Notes: generated from the sequence alone by a model not told the origin. DNA of 64,000 nucleotides from Albibacillus kandeliae (GCF_003116585.1 NZ_QEHM01000006.1:468089-532088), one strand, 5' to 3'. Shown: positions 8,943-19,998, numbered from the stretch's first letter. Translations and numbers: made by a program.

Positions 8943-10472
8943 CTATTCGGCGGCCTTCACGTTGCCGATGCTCTCGGCCGAGGCCATGCCGGGTGCGTCG
9001 GACTTGCCTCCGAGCTTGTCGCGCACCCCCTTCTCGATGGCGGCGCCAATGTCCTTGTCGATGTTCTTCCAGTAGTCGAAGGCGCGCAGGAGGACCTTTT
9101 CGCTGACCCCGTCGGAGAGATGCCCGACCACGTTGGAGACCAGCCGCTTGCGCTGCGCGTCGTCCATGACCTCGCGGATCAGCGTCCCGGCCTGGCTCCA
9201 GTCGTCGTCATCCTTGCGCAGGGTGTAGGCCGTGCGGACCATGTCGCCGTCCGCGTGCCAGAGGCCGGCCTCGGTTTCGGAGGGCTGCGCCGCGGGGCCG
9301 CCGTAGGAGTTGGGCGCATAGACCGGGTCCGACACCGGCTCGACCCGCATCGCGCCGTCCTTGGAGTAGCTGTGGACCGGGGACTGCGGTTTGTTCACCG
9401 GTATCTGCTTGTAGTTCACGCCGAGCCGCGCGCGGTGCGCGTCGGCGTAGGAGAAGCCGCGCGCCAGCAGCATCTTGTCCGGCGACAGGCCGACGCCCGG
9501 CACCATGTTGTTGGGCTCGAACGCGGCCTGCTCGATCTGAGTGTGAAAGTCGGTCGGGTTGCGGTCCAGAACCATCTTGCCGACCTCGATCAGCGGGTAG
9601 TCGGCGTGCGGCCAGACCTTGGTGAGGTCGAAGGGATTGAGGTGATAGGTCTTGGCGTCCTCGTAGGGCATGACCTGCCACTTGAGCGTCCAGCTCGGAT
9701 ACTCGCCCTTGGCGATATGATCGAAGAGGTCGCGGCGGTGGTAGTCGCCGTCGGTTCCCGCCAGCTTGTCGGCCTCGTCCTGGCTCAGGTAGGCGTTGCC
9801 GTCGCCCTGATCGGTGTGGAAGTGGAACTTGACCCAGAACTTCTCACCCTTGGCGTTGACCAGCGAATAGGTGTGGCTCGAATAGCCGTTCATCTCGCGC
9901 CAAGTCTTCGGAATGCCCCGATCGCCCATCAGGTAGGTGACCTGGTGGGCGCTCTCGGGGCTGAGGGTCCAGAAATCCCACTGCATGTCATGGTCGCGCA
10001 TGTCGTTGTCGGCGCGGCGCTTCTGGCTGCGGATGAAGTTCTGAAACTCGATCGGGTCGCGGATGAAGAAGATCGGGGTATTGTTCCCGACCATGTCGAA
10101 GTTGCCTTCCTCGGTATACATCTTGACCGAGAAACCGCGTGGATCACGCCAGGTGTCGGGGCTGCCGCGCTCGCCCGCGACGGTGGAAAAGCGGATCAGC
10201 ACGTCGGTCTTTGTGCCGGGCTGGAACACCTTGGCCTTGGTGTATTTCGAAACATCCTGCGTCACTTCGAAATGGCCGAATGCGCCGCCTCCCTTGGCGT
10301 GCGGCTGTCGCTCGGGGATGCGCTCGCGGTTGAAGTTGGCCATCTGCTCGAGCAGGTAGTGGTCGTTCAGGACGATCGGGCCATCGGGCCCCACGGTCAG
10401 CGAATGCTCGTCGCTCTGGACCCGGATTCCGGCGTCGTTCGTGGTGGGGGGAACTGATTTCTTGCTGGTCAT
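8943..10472 (-). CDS. katA: Monofunctional heme catalase, small-subunit clade
   Basis: 509 residues, typical of clade 3 catalases that turn hydrogen peroxide into water and oxygen. The distal His58 is in [12 protein letters not shown], the essential Asn131 in [10 protein letters not shown], and the proximal heme ligand Tyr342 in [14 protein letters not shown]. The PHAKG variant at the active site differs slightly from the more common VHAKG but keeps the His. No signal peptide, so it is cytoplasmic. It is preceded on the same strand by a GAF histidine kinase (127-base gap); nothing shows a shared transcript. Confidence 0.93.
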   Translation of the reverse strand: MTSKKSVPPTTNDAGIRVQSDEHSLTVGPDGPIVLNDHYLLEQMANFNRERIPERQPHAKGGGAFGHFEVTQDVSKYTKAKVFQPGTKTDVLIRFSTVAGERGSPDTWRDPRGFSVKMYTEEGNFDMVGNNTPIFFIRDPIEFQNFIRSQKRRADNDMRDHDMQWDFWTLSPESAHQVTYLMGDRGIPKTWREMNGYSSHTYSLVNAKGEKFWVKFHFHTDQGDGNAYLSQDEADKLAGTDGDYHRRDLFDHIAKGEYPSWTLKWQVMPYEDAKTYHLNPFDLTKVWPHADYPLIEVGKMVLDRNPTDFHTQIEQAAFEPNNMVPGVGLSPDKMLLARGFSYADAHRARLGVNYKQIPVNKPQSPVHSYSKDGAMRVEPVSDPVYAPNSYGGPAAQPSETEAGLWHADGDMVRTAYTLRKDDDDWSQAGTLIREVMDDAQRKRLVSNVVGHLSDGVSEKVLLRAFDYWKNIDKDIGAAIEKGVRDKLGGKSDAPGMASAESIGNVKAAE

Positions 10473-10599
10473 GTCCGCGAACCTCTGGCTGTTGGAAGGA
10501 TGTACCCGGTCAACGGACGCGCGAGGGCAAAGTTCCTCCGTCCCCGGAATTTCCCTCCGGGGTCCGCGCGGGGCGCGGGGCCTGCGGTTTACCGCCGGT

Positions 10600-11685
10600 T
10601 CAGAAGGTCAGGGTCAGGCGGCTGCCGGAGTCGTCGAGGAAGGTTTCGAGTTCGCCTTCGACCTGCGAGGCCGCCGCAGCGATCAGGGATTGCCCCAGAC
10701 CGGCACCCGATGACGTGGCGCCGTCAAGCTTGACCGCCCCGACCCCGTTGTCGTGGCAGTCGAGCCGCATGGCCCCGTCGCCGTTCACCGAGAAGCCGAC
10801 GCGGATCTGCCCCTCGCGGCCATCGGGAAAGCCGTGCTTGATCGAATTGGCGAGGAATTCACTGACAATGATGCCGAGGGCCGAGACCTTCTCGGACGAA
10901 ATGGCGGCATGGTCGGCGGAGAGGTCGAGGCTGACGCCAGCGGGCAGCGACACTTCGAGCAGGCCCGCGATACGCTTGAGGAACGCGGCCACGTCGACGC
11001 GGCGGTCGCCCGCGGAATACTGGAGTTCGGTATGCAGGGCGCCGATTGCCTCGATCCGGCGGCGGATGGTCTGGAGCGCGTCGAGCGCGATCGGGTCCGA
11101 GATGCCGCGCGAGGAAAGGCGGAGGATGGAGGCGACGTTCTGCAGCGAATTCTTGACCCGGTGATCCATTTCCTTCTGCAGGATTTCGCGGTCGCGCAGG
11201 GCCTTGCGCAGTTCCATCTGGCGCACCACCTGCCGCGCCAGCACGGTCAGGGCATCGCGCTGGAGGTCGTTCAGGCGGCGGGGCTTGTCATCGAGCACGC
11301 AGAGCGAGCCGAGCGGCAGGCCATCGCTGGTGATCAGCGGAGCGCCCGCATAGAAACGCAGGTGGGGGCTGCCGCTGCAAAGCGGGTTGTCGGCGGTGCG
11401 CGGGTCGGCGAGGGTGTCTTCGACCTCGAAGACCTCGTCCTGCAGGATCGCGTGGGAACAGATCGAGCGGCTAAGGTCGGTCTCGGTGTCGTCGAGCCCG
11501 ACGCGCGCCTTGAACCACTGGCGGTCTTCGTCCACGAGGCTGATCAGCGAGATCGGCATCTCGCAGATGCGGGAGGCGAGCTGGACGATCTCGTCAAAGT
11601 CCCGTTCGGCCTCGGAGTCGAGAATATCCAGTGCATGGAGGGCGGACAGCCGCTTTGCGTGGTCCGGGTGTCTGTCTGCCAGCAC
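10600..11685 (-). CDS. GAF-domain sensor histidine kinase (HWE/HisKA_2 type)
   Basis: 361 residues, soluble. Residues about 20-155 form a GAF domain of the kind placed before light- or redox-linked kinases ([17 protein letters not shown] is typical). The phospho-acceptor His175 lies in [11 protein letters not shown], the HisKA_2/HWE signature. The C-terminal ATPase has the N box at FLANSIKHG (Asn280) and ends in LTLTF. I chose the GTG at 11685, which follows GAAAGGCAGA; the open frame upstream is an antisense shadow of the LysR gene. No response regulator is adjacent; HWE kinases often signal to PhyR-type regulators elsewhere. Confidence 0.8.
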   Translation of the reverse strand: MLADRHPDHAKRLSALHALDILDSEAERDFDEIVQLASRICEMPISLISLVDEDRQWFKARVGLDDTETDLSRSICSHAILQDEVFEVEDTLADPRTADNPLCSGSPHLRFYAGAPLITSDGLPLGSLCVLDDKPRRLNDLQRDALTVLARQVVRQMELRKALRDREILQKEMDHRVKNSLQNVASILRLSSRGISDPIALDALQTIRRRIEAIGALHTELQYSAGDRRVDVAAFLKRIAGLLEVSLPAGVSLDLSADHAAISSEKVSALGIIVSEFLANSIKHGFPDGREGQIRVGFSVNGDGAMRLDCHDNGVGAVKLDGATSSGAGLGQSLIAAAASQVEGELETFLDDSGSRLTLTF

Positions 11686-11786
11686 TCTGTCTCTGCCTTT
11701 CGTTTCCAAGGGACAGTCGGCGATACTAGTGCGGTTTCGGGCCGCGTCCACATTGAAAATGGGTTTGGTAAAGACGCCCCGGGGGC

Positions 11787-12716
11787 TCAGGGGGCCACTC
11801 CGCGCGCCTCGGCCTCGCGCACGGCGCGGCCGATACGGTCGGTGGTGAAGTCCATGAAAAGACGCGTCTTCGGGTCCTGATGGCGGCGGTGGGTGTAGAG
11901 GCAGGCCATCTGCACCGGCACCGGCGGGGTGCGCCGTGCCACCGGGACGAGCGCGCCGGACCGCAGATGGTCGGCGATCTCGAAGACCGGCTTGAGGGCG
12001 ATCCCCTCGCCCGCGAGCGCCCAGTCGGTCAGCACGTCGCCGTCGTCGCACTCGAACCGCCCGGAGACGGCAAAGCGCTGCGGGCCCTCCGGGGTGGCCA
12101 GCATCCACTGGAACTCGGTCGCGCCGGGAAAGCGCAGGTTGAGGCATTCGTGCCGGTCGCGGATCAGGTCGGTCCCGGTTTCGGGCCGCCCGCGCGCATC
12201 GATGTAGTCCGGCGAGGCGCAGAGCACGCGCTGGCAGTCGGCGATCTTGCGGATGCGCAGGGTGCTGTCGGCGGGCTGGCCGAGGAAGAAGGCCATGTCG
12301 AGCCCCTCGGTCGTGAGGTCCACGGTGCGGTCGGAGAGCCGCAACCGCAGCTCGATCTCGGGGTACTGCGCAAGGAACTCGGGCGCGAGCGGCGCCACCA
12401 GCCGACGCCCTACCCCAAGCGGAGCCGCGACATAGAGCGATCCGCGCGGGCTTTCGGTCAGGTTCATCACCTCGGCTTCGGCGCGTTCGACCGTTTCGAG
12501 CACGGCGCAGGCCCCGCCGTAGAAGGCCTTGCCCTGCTCGGTCGGTGTCAGGTTGCGCGTGGTGCGCTGGAACAGGCGGACGTTGAGGTGATCTTCGAGC
12601 TGGGAAATCCGCGCCGAGGTGACCGCCGGTGAAATCCGCAGGTCGCGCCCGGCGGCGGACATGCTGCCCAGTTCGTAGACCCTGACAAAGGTCCGGATGT
12701 TGTCGAGGTAGGACAT
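11787..12716 (-). CDS. LysR-family transcriptional regulator
   Basis: 309 residues. The N-terminal winged helix-turn-helix runs from SYLDNIRTFVRVYELGSM to TEQGKAFY, and the rest is a periplasmic-binding-like effector domain containing RDRHECLNLRF, which places it in the common CrgA/DsdC-like group that often regulates a divergent oxidoreductase. The target is not evident here, since the divergent gene is tamA, 253 bases away. The start is the ATG at 12716 (MSYLDN); 26 further residues are open upstream but do not resemble LysR sequence. Confidence 0.88.
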   Translation of the reverse strand: MSYLDNIRTFVRVYELGSMSAAGRDLRISPAVTSARISQLEDHLNVRLFQRTTRNLTPTEQGKAFYGGACAVLETVERAEAEVMNLTESPRGSLYVAAPLGVGRRLVAPLAPEFLAQYPEIELRLRLSDRTVDLTTEGLDMAFFLGQPADSTLRIRKIADCQRVLCASPDYIDARGRPETGTDLIRDRHECLNLRFPGATEFQWMLATPEGPQRFAVSGRFECDDGDVLTDWALAGEGIALKPVFEIADHLRSGALVPVARRTPPVPVQMACLYTHRRHQDPKTRLFMDFTTDRIGRAVREAEARGVAP

Positions 12717-12969
12717 TTTCAGCGCATTTTTGATAGTGGCGGGAACTATGCGAAAATACCGAATACTCGCGCCATTGACCAGCACCGCCGTCAAGGGGTT
12801 CGGATTTCACGCCGCGCACCCCTCACGGGTGCTGCCGCGGGCGGCAACCACTGGCGGGCGATTGGCCGATCTTCGCCCCCTCGATCAAGAAGTCGGCATG
12901 TTTCAAGTTTGACCGAGCGGCAAGCCATGTTACTTCGGTCAAAGGGTTCGACTTGTTGGGGTAAGGCAA

Positions 12970-14805
12970 TTGTTTCAGGTCCGTTCAGTCCTAGGCTTTT
13001 CGTTTTCGCCCGAGGCACCGCGCGCCCTGCTTCGCGTCGCAGGAGTCATGGCCGTCCTGGCGGCCCCCCTGCCCGCGCTGGCCTTCGAAGCGACGCTTTC
13101 GGCCCCCGGCGCCCCCGACGATATCGCGGACAAGCTGCGCGGCGCCTCCTCGCTCATGGGGGCGGAGGACTCGGGGCTGAGCACGTCGCAGGAGCTGCTG
13201 GCCGCCGCGCTTGCCGATTACCGGACGATCGTTCAGGTGCTCTATGACTCAGGCTATTTCAGCCCCACCGTCAGCATTCTCGTCGATGGCCGCGAGGCCA
13301 GCGCGATCCCCCTGATCTCTCCGCCCGGCAAGATCGACAAGGCGGTGATCAAGGTCGACACCGGTCCGATCTTCCGCTTCGGCCTTGCCCGGGTCGCGCC
13401 GCTGGCGCCCGACACCGAAATGCCCGAAGGGTTCGCCAAGGGCGAGACCGCGACCACCGGCATCATCCGCGAGGCGGCTTCGGCCGGGCGGGATGGCTGG
13501 CGCAACAGTGGTTACGCCAAGGTCGCTATCGGCGACCAGCGGATCACGGCGAACCACCGGAGCAACACGCTCGACGCGGATATCAAGCTGATCCCGGGCC
13601 AGAAACTGCGGTTCGGCAACCTGACGGTGACCGGCAACAGCAAGGTGCAGACGGCGGCGATCCGGCGCATCGCCGGGTTCCCGACCGGCGAAGTCTACAG
13701 CCCGCAGATGGTGCAGAAGGTCGGCTCGCGCCTGCGCCGCACCGGCGCCTTTTCGTCGGTCGCCCTGGTCGAAGCGCCGAAGGCCAATCCCGACGGCACG
13801 CTCGATTACACCATCCAGGTGGCCGAACAGCTGCCTCGGCGCATCACCTTTGGCGCCGAAGTGGAATCGAACAGCGGCGTGACGCTCTCGGCGATCTGGC
13901 TGCACCGCAACCTGCTGGGCCGCGCCGAACGGCTGCAGCTCGAGGGCGAAGTCCGCAACATCGGCGGCACGGACGATATCGACGGGCGGCTGGCCTTCCG
14001 GCTCGACTTTCCCGAGCGGCTGGGGCCCGACAACAACCTGTTCTACCTCGGCTCGCTGGAGCGGATCGACCGCGATCACTACACGATGAACGTGGCACAG
14101 CTGGGTGTCGGGGCACGGCGTACCTTCTCGGACCAGCTCTATGCCGAGCTTTCGCTGATCTACAGCTATTCTGACGCAGATGACGCCTATGGCGAGGGCC
14201 GCAAGTTCCGCGTGCTCAAGATGCCGTTCCACGCCGAGCTCGACCGGCGGGATTCGTCGCAGAGCGCGACCAGCGGGTATTACCTTGACGCCAAGCTGAC
14301 CCCCTTCGGCGGCATCAGCGGATCGTCCTCGGGCCTGCAGGCGGTACTGGACGGGCGCAAGTACCTCAGCCTCACCGAGACCGGCAGCATCGTGCTCGCC
14401 GGGCGGGTGCAGCTGGGGTCGGTGCTGGGCGCCGAGGCCGACAGCACCTCGCCCGATATGCTGTTCTTCTCGGGTGGCGCGGGTACGGTTCGCGGCCAGC
14501 CCTATGAATCTCTTGGCATTCCGGTCAACGGCGACGTCGCCGGCGGGCGCTCGCTCCTGGCGGCGAGCGCCGAGGTGCGCGCCCGGGTGACCACCGCGAT
14601 CTCGGTCGTCGGCTTCTTCGACTGGGCGGCGGTCGGGTCGTCCAGCTTTATCGACGGCGACACCGAGTCCCATGCCGGTGCCGGTCTGGGCCTGCGCTAT
14701 GACGTCGGCGGTTTCGGCCCCATCCGGCTCGACCTCGCCATGCCCGTCAGCGGCGACACCGGCGACGGGCTGCAATTCTACCTCGGGATCGGGCAGGCCT
14801 TCTGA
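12970..14805 (+). CDS. tamA: Translocation and assembly module outer-membrane protein TamA (Omp85/BamA family)
   Basis: 611 residues. A signal peptide ending PLPALA is followed by POTRA-like repeats (residues about 60-290) and a C-terminal 16-strand Omp85 barrel. The VRGY-type loop motif is present as GTVRGQPYESLG, and the protein ends in the aromatic residue expected for barrel proteins (GIGQAF). It partners TamB, whose ATG overlaps its stop (TGATG at 14803-14807). The start is uncertain: TTG at 12970 leaves a long n-region, while ATG at 13048 would leave a short one and has its AGGAG too close. Confidence 0.85.
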   Translation: MFQVRSVLGFSFSPEAPRALLRVAGVMAVLAAPLPALAFEATLSAPGAPDDIADKLRGASSLMGAEDSGLSTSQELLAAALADYRTIVQVLYDSGYFSPTVSILVDGREASAIPLISPPGKIDKAVIKVDTGPIFRFGLARVAPLAPDTEMPEGFAKGETATTGIIREAASAGRDGWRNSGYAKVAIGDQRITANHRSNTLDADIKLIPGQKLRFGNLTVTGNSKVQTAAIRRIAGFPTGEVYSPQMVQKVGSRLRRTGAFSSVALVEAPKANPDGTLDYTIQVAEQLPRRITFGAEVESNSGVTLSAIWLHRNLLGRAERLQLEGEVRNIGGTDDIDGRLAFRLDFPERLGPDNNLFYLGSLERIDRDHYTMNVAQLGVGARRTFSDQLYAELSLIYSYSDADDAYGEGRKFRVLKMPFHAELDRRDSSQSATSGYYLDAKLTPFGGISGSSSGLQAVLDGRKYLSLTETGSIVLAGRVQLGSVLGAEADSTSPDMLFFSGGAGTVRGQPYESLGIPVNGDVAGGRSLLAASAEVRARVTTAISVVGFFDWAAVGSSSFIDGDTESHAGAGLGLRYDVGGFGPIRLDLAMPVSGDTGDGLQFYLGIGQAF

Positions 14806-17800
14806 TGCGGTACCTCACTCTCGCCCTTGCGCTCCTGTTCACCCTGACCATCACGCAGTCGCAACCCCTGCTCGCGCAGGACAGCACCGATGATGATGGC
14901 GGTGGCAGTTTCATCTCGAACCTGCTGGAAAAGTCGCTGTCGGGCGACAACCGCAACGTGCGGGTCGTCGGGTTGTCGGGGGCGCTGAGTTCCTCGGCGA
15001 CCATCCAGCAGATCATCATCTCTGACGACGAGGGGCCGTGGCTGACGATCAGCAACGCCCAGCTGGACTGGGCTCGTGCGGCCTTGTTGCGGGGCAATCT
15101 GCGGATCAACAAGCTGAGCGCCGAGACCATCGAGCTGAGCCGTGCGCCGGGGACGACGACCACCGAGGAAGACCTGCCGAGCCCCGAGGCCACGCCGTTC
15201 CAGATCCCCGAGCTGCCGGTCGCGGTCAACATCGGCGAGCTTTCGGTCGGCACGCTGACGCTGGGCGAGCCGGTGATCGGTGTTGCCGCCAGCCTGACCA
15301 TCAACGGCAAGCTGGTGCTGGAAGACGGGTCACTCGACACCACGATGGCAGTGACCCGCCTCGACCGGCCCGGCGACGAGATCGACCTGACTGCGGGCTT
15401 TTCCAACGCCACGCGCCAGCTGACGCTGGACCTGAGCGTGACCGAAGACGCGGGCGGCCTCGTCTCGGAACTGATGAAGATTCCCGACCGCCCCTCGGTG
15501 CGGCTGACCGCGAAGGGCGAAGGCCCGGTGACCGATTTCACCGCCGACCTGTCGCTGGCCACCGACGGCACCGAGCGAGTGACCGGCCAGGTCTCGCTTG
15601 CCGGGGACGGCGCGGGCGGCGACATCGACTTTGCCGCGCAGATGGACGGCGACCTGACCCCGCTGCTGGCGGAACCCTACCGCGAGTTCTTCGGGACCTC
15701 GTCGCAGCTGCGCCTCGACGGCAGCAATGGCACGGAGAGCGGGCTGGAGATCAGCGAGTTCAGCCTTGCCGCCAGCGCGCTGGACCTGTCGGGCTCGGCC
15801 AAGATCGGGCCGGACGGCACACTGCAGAACGTGGCGCTCGACGGGAGCATCTCTCCGCCCGAAGGCGAGACGGTGACCCTGCCGACCGGCGATCCGGTGA
15901 CCGAGATCACCTCGGCGACGATCAAGGGCGGGTTCGATGCCGCCGAAGGCAACAGCTGGCAACTGACGGCCGACATTCGCGGCATGTCCCGTGTCGATAT
16001 CTCATTCGACCGGGTTGAGCTGACCGCCGAAGGCACCCTCGAGCAGGGTGCAAACACCCATCTTGCAGGGAACCTGACGGCGGGGCTGACCGGCCTGACC
16101 TTCCCGGAAGAGCAGTTGCGCGAGGCGATAGGCGAGACGCTGGACCTCGACGGCAGCTTTGACTGGAACAACGGCGCCCTTACCCTCGACGGGTTCGAGC
16201 TGACCGGCACCGACTATGCCGCGCGCCTGTCGGTCCTGATCGACGGGCTTGATACCGGGTTCAACATCGGCGGCACCGCCGAAGTGGAAGCGACCGACCT
16301 CTCGCGCTTCTCGGCGATCGCGGGCCAGTCGCTCGGCGGATCGGCCAAGGTGGCGCTGGAAGGCAATGGCGCGCCGCTGAACGGCACCTTTGACGTGCGG
16401 CTGAACGCCGACGCGCAGGGCCTGCGGGCGGGGATCGAGATGGTGGACCCGCTGATCGGCGGCGAGACGACGATCCGGATGGATGCGGCGCGGGACGGGT
16501 CGGGCACCATGCTGCGTTCGTTCGAATTGCAGGGCGAGGCCCTGAGCGCCTCGGCCAGCGGTACGGTGCGCACCGGGCGTGCCGACCTGACGCTGCGCGC
16601 GGCGCTGGACGACCTTGGGCGTATCGTGCCCGCCTCGCCCGGTCCGGTCACGATCAGCGGCGACCTGAGCCATCAGGAGGGGACCGTCACCGGCACGGTG
16701 CAGTTGAACGCCCCGAACGAGACCTTCCTGACCGCCGACGGCACCATGACGCCGGATGGCGCGCTGACGGCAACTTACCGCGCGGCGTTCAACCAGCTAG
16801 AAGACTTCGTCGCGCAGATCGCGGGTAACGTGACCGCGCGCGGAGACGCGACCCGCAGCGCGGCGGGCATCTGGGAAGTGACCAGCCTGACCGGCGGGAC
16901 CGCCGGGATATCGGGCCGGATCAGGGCGGGGTACGACGAGAAGGCGGGGACCGCCGACCTCGATTTCGACGCGGGGCTTGCCCGGCTGGAACGACTGGTG
17001 CCGCAGCTGACCGGCGCGGTGAACGCGCGGGGCAAGGCCAGCCGCACCCATGAGGGGCAGTGGAACGCCAGCCTGGAGACCGGCGGCAGCGCCGGTATCG
17101 AGGGCAGTTTCGAGGGTGACTTCAACGAGGCTTCGGGCGAGGCGCACCTCGCGCTGGACGCCGCCTTTGAGCGGCTGGAGCGCTTTGTGCCGCAGCTTGC
17201 CGGTACCGTGGAGGCCAAGGGCCGCGCCGAGCGTTCGGCCGATCAACGCTGGAGCGCCAACATCACCACCGGAGGCAGCGCCGGGATCACTGGCCGGTTC
17301 AACGGCGCCTTTACCGAACCCACCGGCGAGGTCGACGTCTTCTTCGACGCGGCGCTGGAACGGCTGCAACGGCTGGTGCCGCAGGTCAGCGGTACGCTGG
17401 AAGCCAAGGGCCGGGCGCGGCGCGATGACGTCGGGAAGTGGCTGGTCAACGCCGTGTCGCGCGGCGATGCCGGGCTGTCGGGCACCTTCAAGGCCGAGTT
17501 CGACGAGGCCCTGACCGATGCCGAGGTCTACTTCGACACCACCGTCGAACGGATCGAGCGGTTTGTGCAGGACTTTGCCGGGACCGTCACGGCGGCGGGG
17601 GTTGCCAACAAGGAAGGCGACGTCTGGTCCCTGAATGCCAAGGGCACCGGCCCGGGCAGCATCTCGGCGGACGTGAACGGCACCTATGACCAGGCCGCCA
17701 ACACGGCGGATATTACCGCAGTCGGACAGGCGCAGCTGGGGCTGGCGAACGCCTTCATCTCGCCGAACTCGGTGCGGGGCCTTGGCGAGTTCAACCTTGC

Positions 17801-18995
17801 CCTGCGCGGCGCGCCCTCGCTGGAGGCGCTGTCGGGCACCGTCTCGGCCTCGGGCGTGACCATCGCCTTGCCCTCGGCGGCGCAGACCATCACCGGCCTG
17901 AACGCGACTGCCCGGCTGTCGGGTGGGCAGGCACAGATCGGCGTGACCGGCGGGCTGCGCGCCGGTGGCCAGTTCCGTGTCGACGGCTCTGCCGGGATGG
18001 CGGCGCCCTACAACGGCAACATCACCACCCGGCTGGTCAACCTGATCATCACCGACAACCTGAGCTACACCACCACCGCGAACGGCCAGATCACCATGAA
18101 CGGTCCGCTGACGGGCGGGGCGACCATCGCGGGGCAGATCGATTTCGGCGACAGCGAGATCAACATCAACACCGCGGGCGGTTCGGTCAGTGCAGCCCCG
18201 ATCCCCGAGATCGGGCACATGTGGGAGCCGGGCAGTGCCCGCCAGACCCGCGCCCGCGCCGGGCTGATCGAGACGGGTAACGGCGGCGGCGGCACCAGCC
18301 GCCCCTACAACCTGAACGTCGTGCTGAACGCGCCCAACAAGATCTTCGTGCGCGGCCGTGGCCTGAACGCCGAACTGGGCGGCCGCCTCGTGGTGGGTGG
18401 CAATACCAACCAGATCGTGCCCTCGGGCCAGATCGGCCTGATCCGGGGCACCTTCAGCCTGCTGGGCCGCAGGCTGGAACTGGACGAGGGGCAGGTTTCG
18501 ATGCAGGGCAATCTTGAGCCCTACCTCTACTTCGTCGCCACCACCTCCACCTCGGAGGGGGACGCCACGCTGACCATCTCGGGCCCGACCAGCGCGCCGG
18601 TGATCGAGGTTACCTCAACCCCGGAACGCCCGAGCGAGGAGGCCCTTGCGCTGCTGCTGTTCGGCGACCAGTTCAACGACCTGTCGCCGCTGAAGATCGC
18701 GCAGCTTGCGTCGCAGGTCGCGACGCTCAGCGGCAAGGGGGGCGGTCTGCTGGGCAAGATCCGGCGCGGGCTTGGGGTCGACAACCTCGACCTCGGGACC
18801 GATGACGACGGCAATGCCCAAGTGGGCGTCGGCGCCTACCTGTCGGACGATCTCTATACGGACGTGTCGGTGAATGCCGATGGCCAGAGCGAGGTCAACC
18901 TGAACTTTGACCTGACCGACAACCTGACCATCAAGGGCTCGGTCGACAACGCGGGCGAGACCGGGATCGGCCTTTTCTTCAAGCGGGACTACTGA
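14805..18995 (+). CDS. tamB: Translocation and assembly module inner-membrane protein TamB (DUF490)
   Basis: 1396 residues. An N-terminal hydrophobic segment acts as signal/anchor, then a very long beta-rich periplasmic region, and the conserved C-terminal DUF490 domain with PSGQIGLIRGTFSLLGRR, the ALALLLFGDQ segment and a final FFKRDY. With TamA it forms the complex that spans the envelope and is implicated in outer-membrane protein assembly and phospholipid transport. A block of five tandem 63-residue repeats occupies 16776-17720. The gene is translationally coupled to tamA. Confidence 0.92.
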   Translation: MRYLTLALALLFTLTITQSQPLLAQDSTDDDGGGSFISNLLEKSLSGDNRNVRVVGLSGALSSSATIQQIIISDDEGPWLTISNAQLDWARAALLRGNLRINKLSAETIELSRAPGTTTTEEDLPSPEATPFQIPELPVAVNIGELSVGTLTLGEPVIGVAASLTINGKLVLEDGSLDTTMAVTRLDRPGDEIDLTAGFSNATRQLTLDLSVTEDAGGLVSELMKIPDRPSVRLTAKGEGPVTDFTADLSLATDGTERVTGQVSLAGDGAGGDIDFAAQMDGDLTPLLAEPYREFFGTSSQLRLDGSNGTESGLEISEFSLAASALDLSGSAKIGPDGTLQNVALDGSISPPEGETVTLPTGDPVTEITSATIKGGFDAAEGNSWQLTADIRGMSRVDISFDRVELTAEGTLEQGANTHLAGNLTAGLTGLTFPEEQLREAIGETLDLDGSFDWNNGALTLDGFELTGTDYAARLSVLIDGLDTGFNIGGTAEVEATDLSRFSAIAGQSLGGSAKVALEGNGAPLNGTFDVRLNADAQGLRAGIEMVDPLIGGETTIRMDAARDGSGTMLRSFELQGEALSASASGTVRTGRADLTLRAALDDLGRIVPASPGPVTISGDLSHQEGTVTGTVQLNAPNETFLTADGTMTPDGALTATYRAAFNQLEDFVAQIAGNVTARGDATRSAAGIWEVTSLTGGTAGISGRIRAGYDEKAGTADLDFDAGLARLERLVPQLTGAVNARGKASRTHEGQWNASLETGGSAGIEGSFEGDFNEASGEAHLALDAAFERLERFVPQLAGTVEAKGRAERSADQRWSANITTGGSAGITGRFNGAFTEPTGEVDVFFDAALERLQRLVPQVSGTLEAKGRARRDDVGKWLVNAVSRGDAGLSGTFKAEFDEALTDAEVYFDTTVERIERFVQDFAGTVTAAGVANKEGDVWSLNAKGTGPGSISADVNGTYDQAANTADITAVGQAQLGLANAFISPNSVRGLGEFNLALRGAPSLEALSGTVSASGVTIALPSAAQTITGLNATARLSGGQAQIGVTGGLRAGGQFRVDGSAGMAAPYNGNITTRLVNLIITDNLSYTTTANGQITMNGPLTGGATIAGQIDFGDSEININTAGGSVSAAPIPEIGHMWEPGSARQTRARAGLIETGNGGGGTSRPYNLNVVLNAPNKIFVRGRGLNAELGGRLVVGGNTNQIVPSGQIGLIRGTFSLLGRRLELDEGQVSMQGNLEPYLYFVATTSTSEGDATLTISGPTSAPVIEVTSTPERPSEEALALLLFGDQFNDLSPLKIAQLASQVATLSGKGGGLLGKIRRGLGVDNLDLGTDDDGNAQVGVGAYLSDDLYTDVSVNADGQSEVNLNFDLTDNLTIKGSVDNAGETGIGLFFKRDY
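16776..17720 (+). repeat. Five in-frame tandem repeats (189 bp, 63 residues) in tamB
   Basis: Units begin at 16776, 16965, 17154, 17343 and 17532. Each starts with a consensus FDAALERLERLVPQLAGT, continues with AKGRA.R, a Trp about residue 33, TGGSAGI.G.F near 40-50 and an acidic strand to residue 63. Units 2-4 are the most alike; units 1 and 5 are diverged. All five are exactly 63 residues with no indel, which points to duplication of a structural unit of the beta-taco fold. Confidence 0.85.
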
Positions 18996-19032
18996 GGCGC
19001 GAACGATGCAGGTGGCTGGCCTGCCTCGGGGT

Positions 19033-19998
19033 CTAGCCTGCCTCGGCCAGCGGACGTGCGAGCCGGGTCAGGCCGAAGAGCGCGGCGGCGTCGTCGGCGA
19101 TCACCCGCAGGGGAACCTGGGCGATCAGGTGCTCGAAGGGCCCGTCCGAGGGCAGGCTTTCGAGGAAGGCTTCCTCGCGGTTGCCGCCGAACAGGCCGCG
19201 CGCGACGCTGCCGGCAAAGTATATGCCATCCAGCGGAAGGTACTGGAAGACCAGCTGGCGGGTCAGCAGGCTGAGGTACCGCACCACATGCTCGACCGTC
19301 TGGCGCGCGAGCGCGTCGCCGTCCGCCGCCGCATCCACGATCTCGTGCGCGGGGGATTCCCGCCCCCCCGACAGGGCGCGGTAGAATTGCACCAGCCCAC
19401 GCCCCGAGAACAGGTCCTCGGTGGTGGGAAAGCCGAGCGCGGCCTTGCCGATGGCGGCCTCGACCGCCGCGACGACAGAGGCGGGAAGGCTGGAGTGGCC
19501 CAGTTCCGCCTCGATCACCATCGAGCCCTCGGGGCTCGATTTGGCGAGGCAGACGTTGAAACCGGTGCCGATGCCGACGACCAGCGCCTGCCCGTTGCTG
19601 GGCCCTGCACCGGTGGCCGGGCGCATCAGGCGCACCTGATCGCCCCCCAGCGCGGGCAGCGAGTGGCCGAGCGCGGCGAGGTCGTTGACCAGCCGGACTG
19701 GCACCCTGTCCTGTTCGGGCAGGGCGCGAGACAGGGCCTCCCTCTCGAAGGTCCAGTCCCGGTTGGTCAGGCGCGCACGGTCGGATGTCACCGGGCCCGC
19801 CACCGCGATGGTGATGGCCCCCACCCTGCCCCGCACCCGGTCGGTCGCGAAACGGTGCAGCACCTCGTAGAAGGAACCATAGGCCTCGTTCGGGTACCGG
19901 GTGATGGCGCTCAGCGCGCCATCCGGCCCGGCGAGCGCGAGGCGGGCATTGGTGCCCCCCACGTCCGCCACGAGCACCTGGGAGGGCATGTCACGCAT
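19033..19998 (-). CDS. glk: Glucokinase (Glk family)
   Basis: 321 residues, the size of bacterial ATP-dependent glucokinases of the Glk type. The phosphate-1 motif is [13 protein letters not shown], with AVAGPV and the catalytic Asp106 in [16 protein letters not shown] and the C-terminal FAGSVARGL also fit. It phosphorylates glucose in the cytoplasm. Its first codons overlap the end of the sugar ABC ATPase gene by eight bases, so it is the last gene of the xylF-xylH-xylG operon. That link suggests the transporter may carry glucose as well as xylose. A second ATG at 19989 is an alternative start. Confidence 0.88.
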   Translation of the reverse strand: MRDMPSQVLVADVGGTNARLALAGPDGALSAITRYPNEAYGSFYEVLHRFATDRVRGRVGAITIAVAGPVTSDRARLTNRDWTFEREALSRALPEQDRVPVRLVNDLAALGHSLPALGGDQVRLMRPATGAGPSNGQALVVGIGTGFNVCLAKSSPEGSMVIEAELGHSSLPASVVAAVEAAIGKAALGFPTTEDLFSGRGLVQFYRALSGGRESPAHEIVDAAADGDALARQTVEHVVRYLSLLTRQLVFQYLPLDGIYFAGSVARGLFGGNREEAFLESLPSDGPFEHLIAQVPLRVIADDAAALFGLTRLARPLAEAG

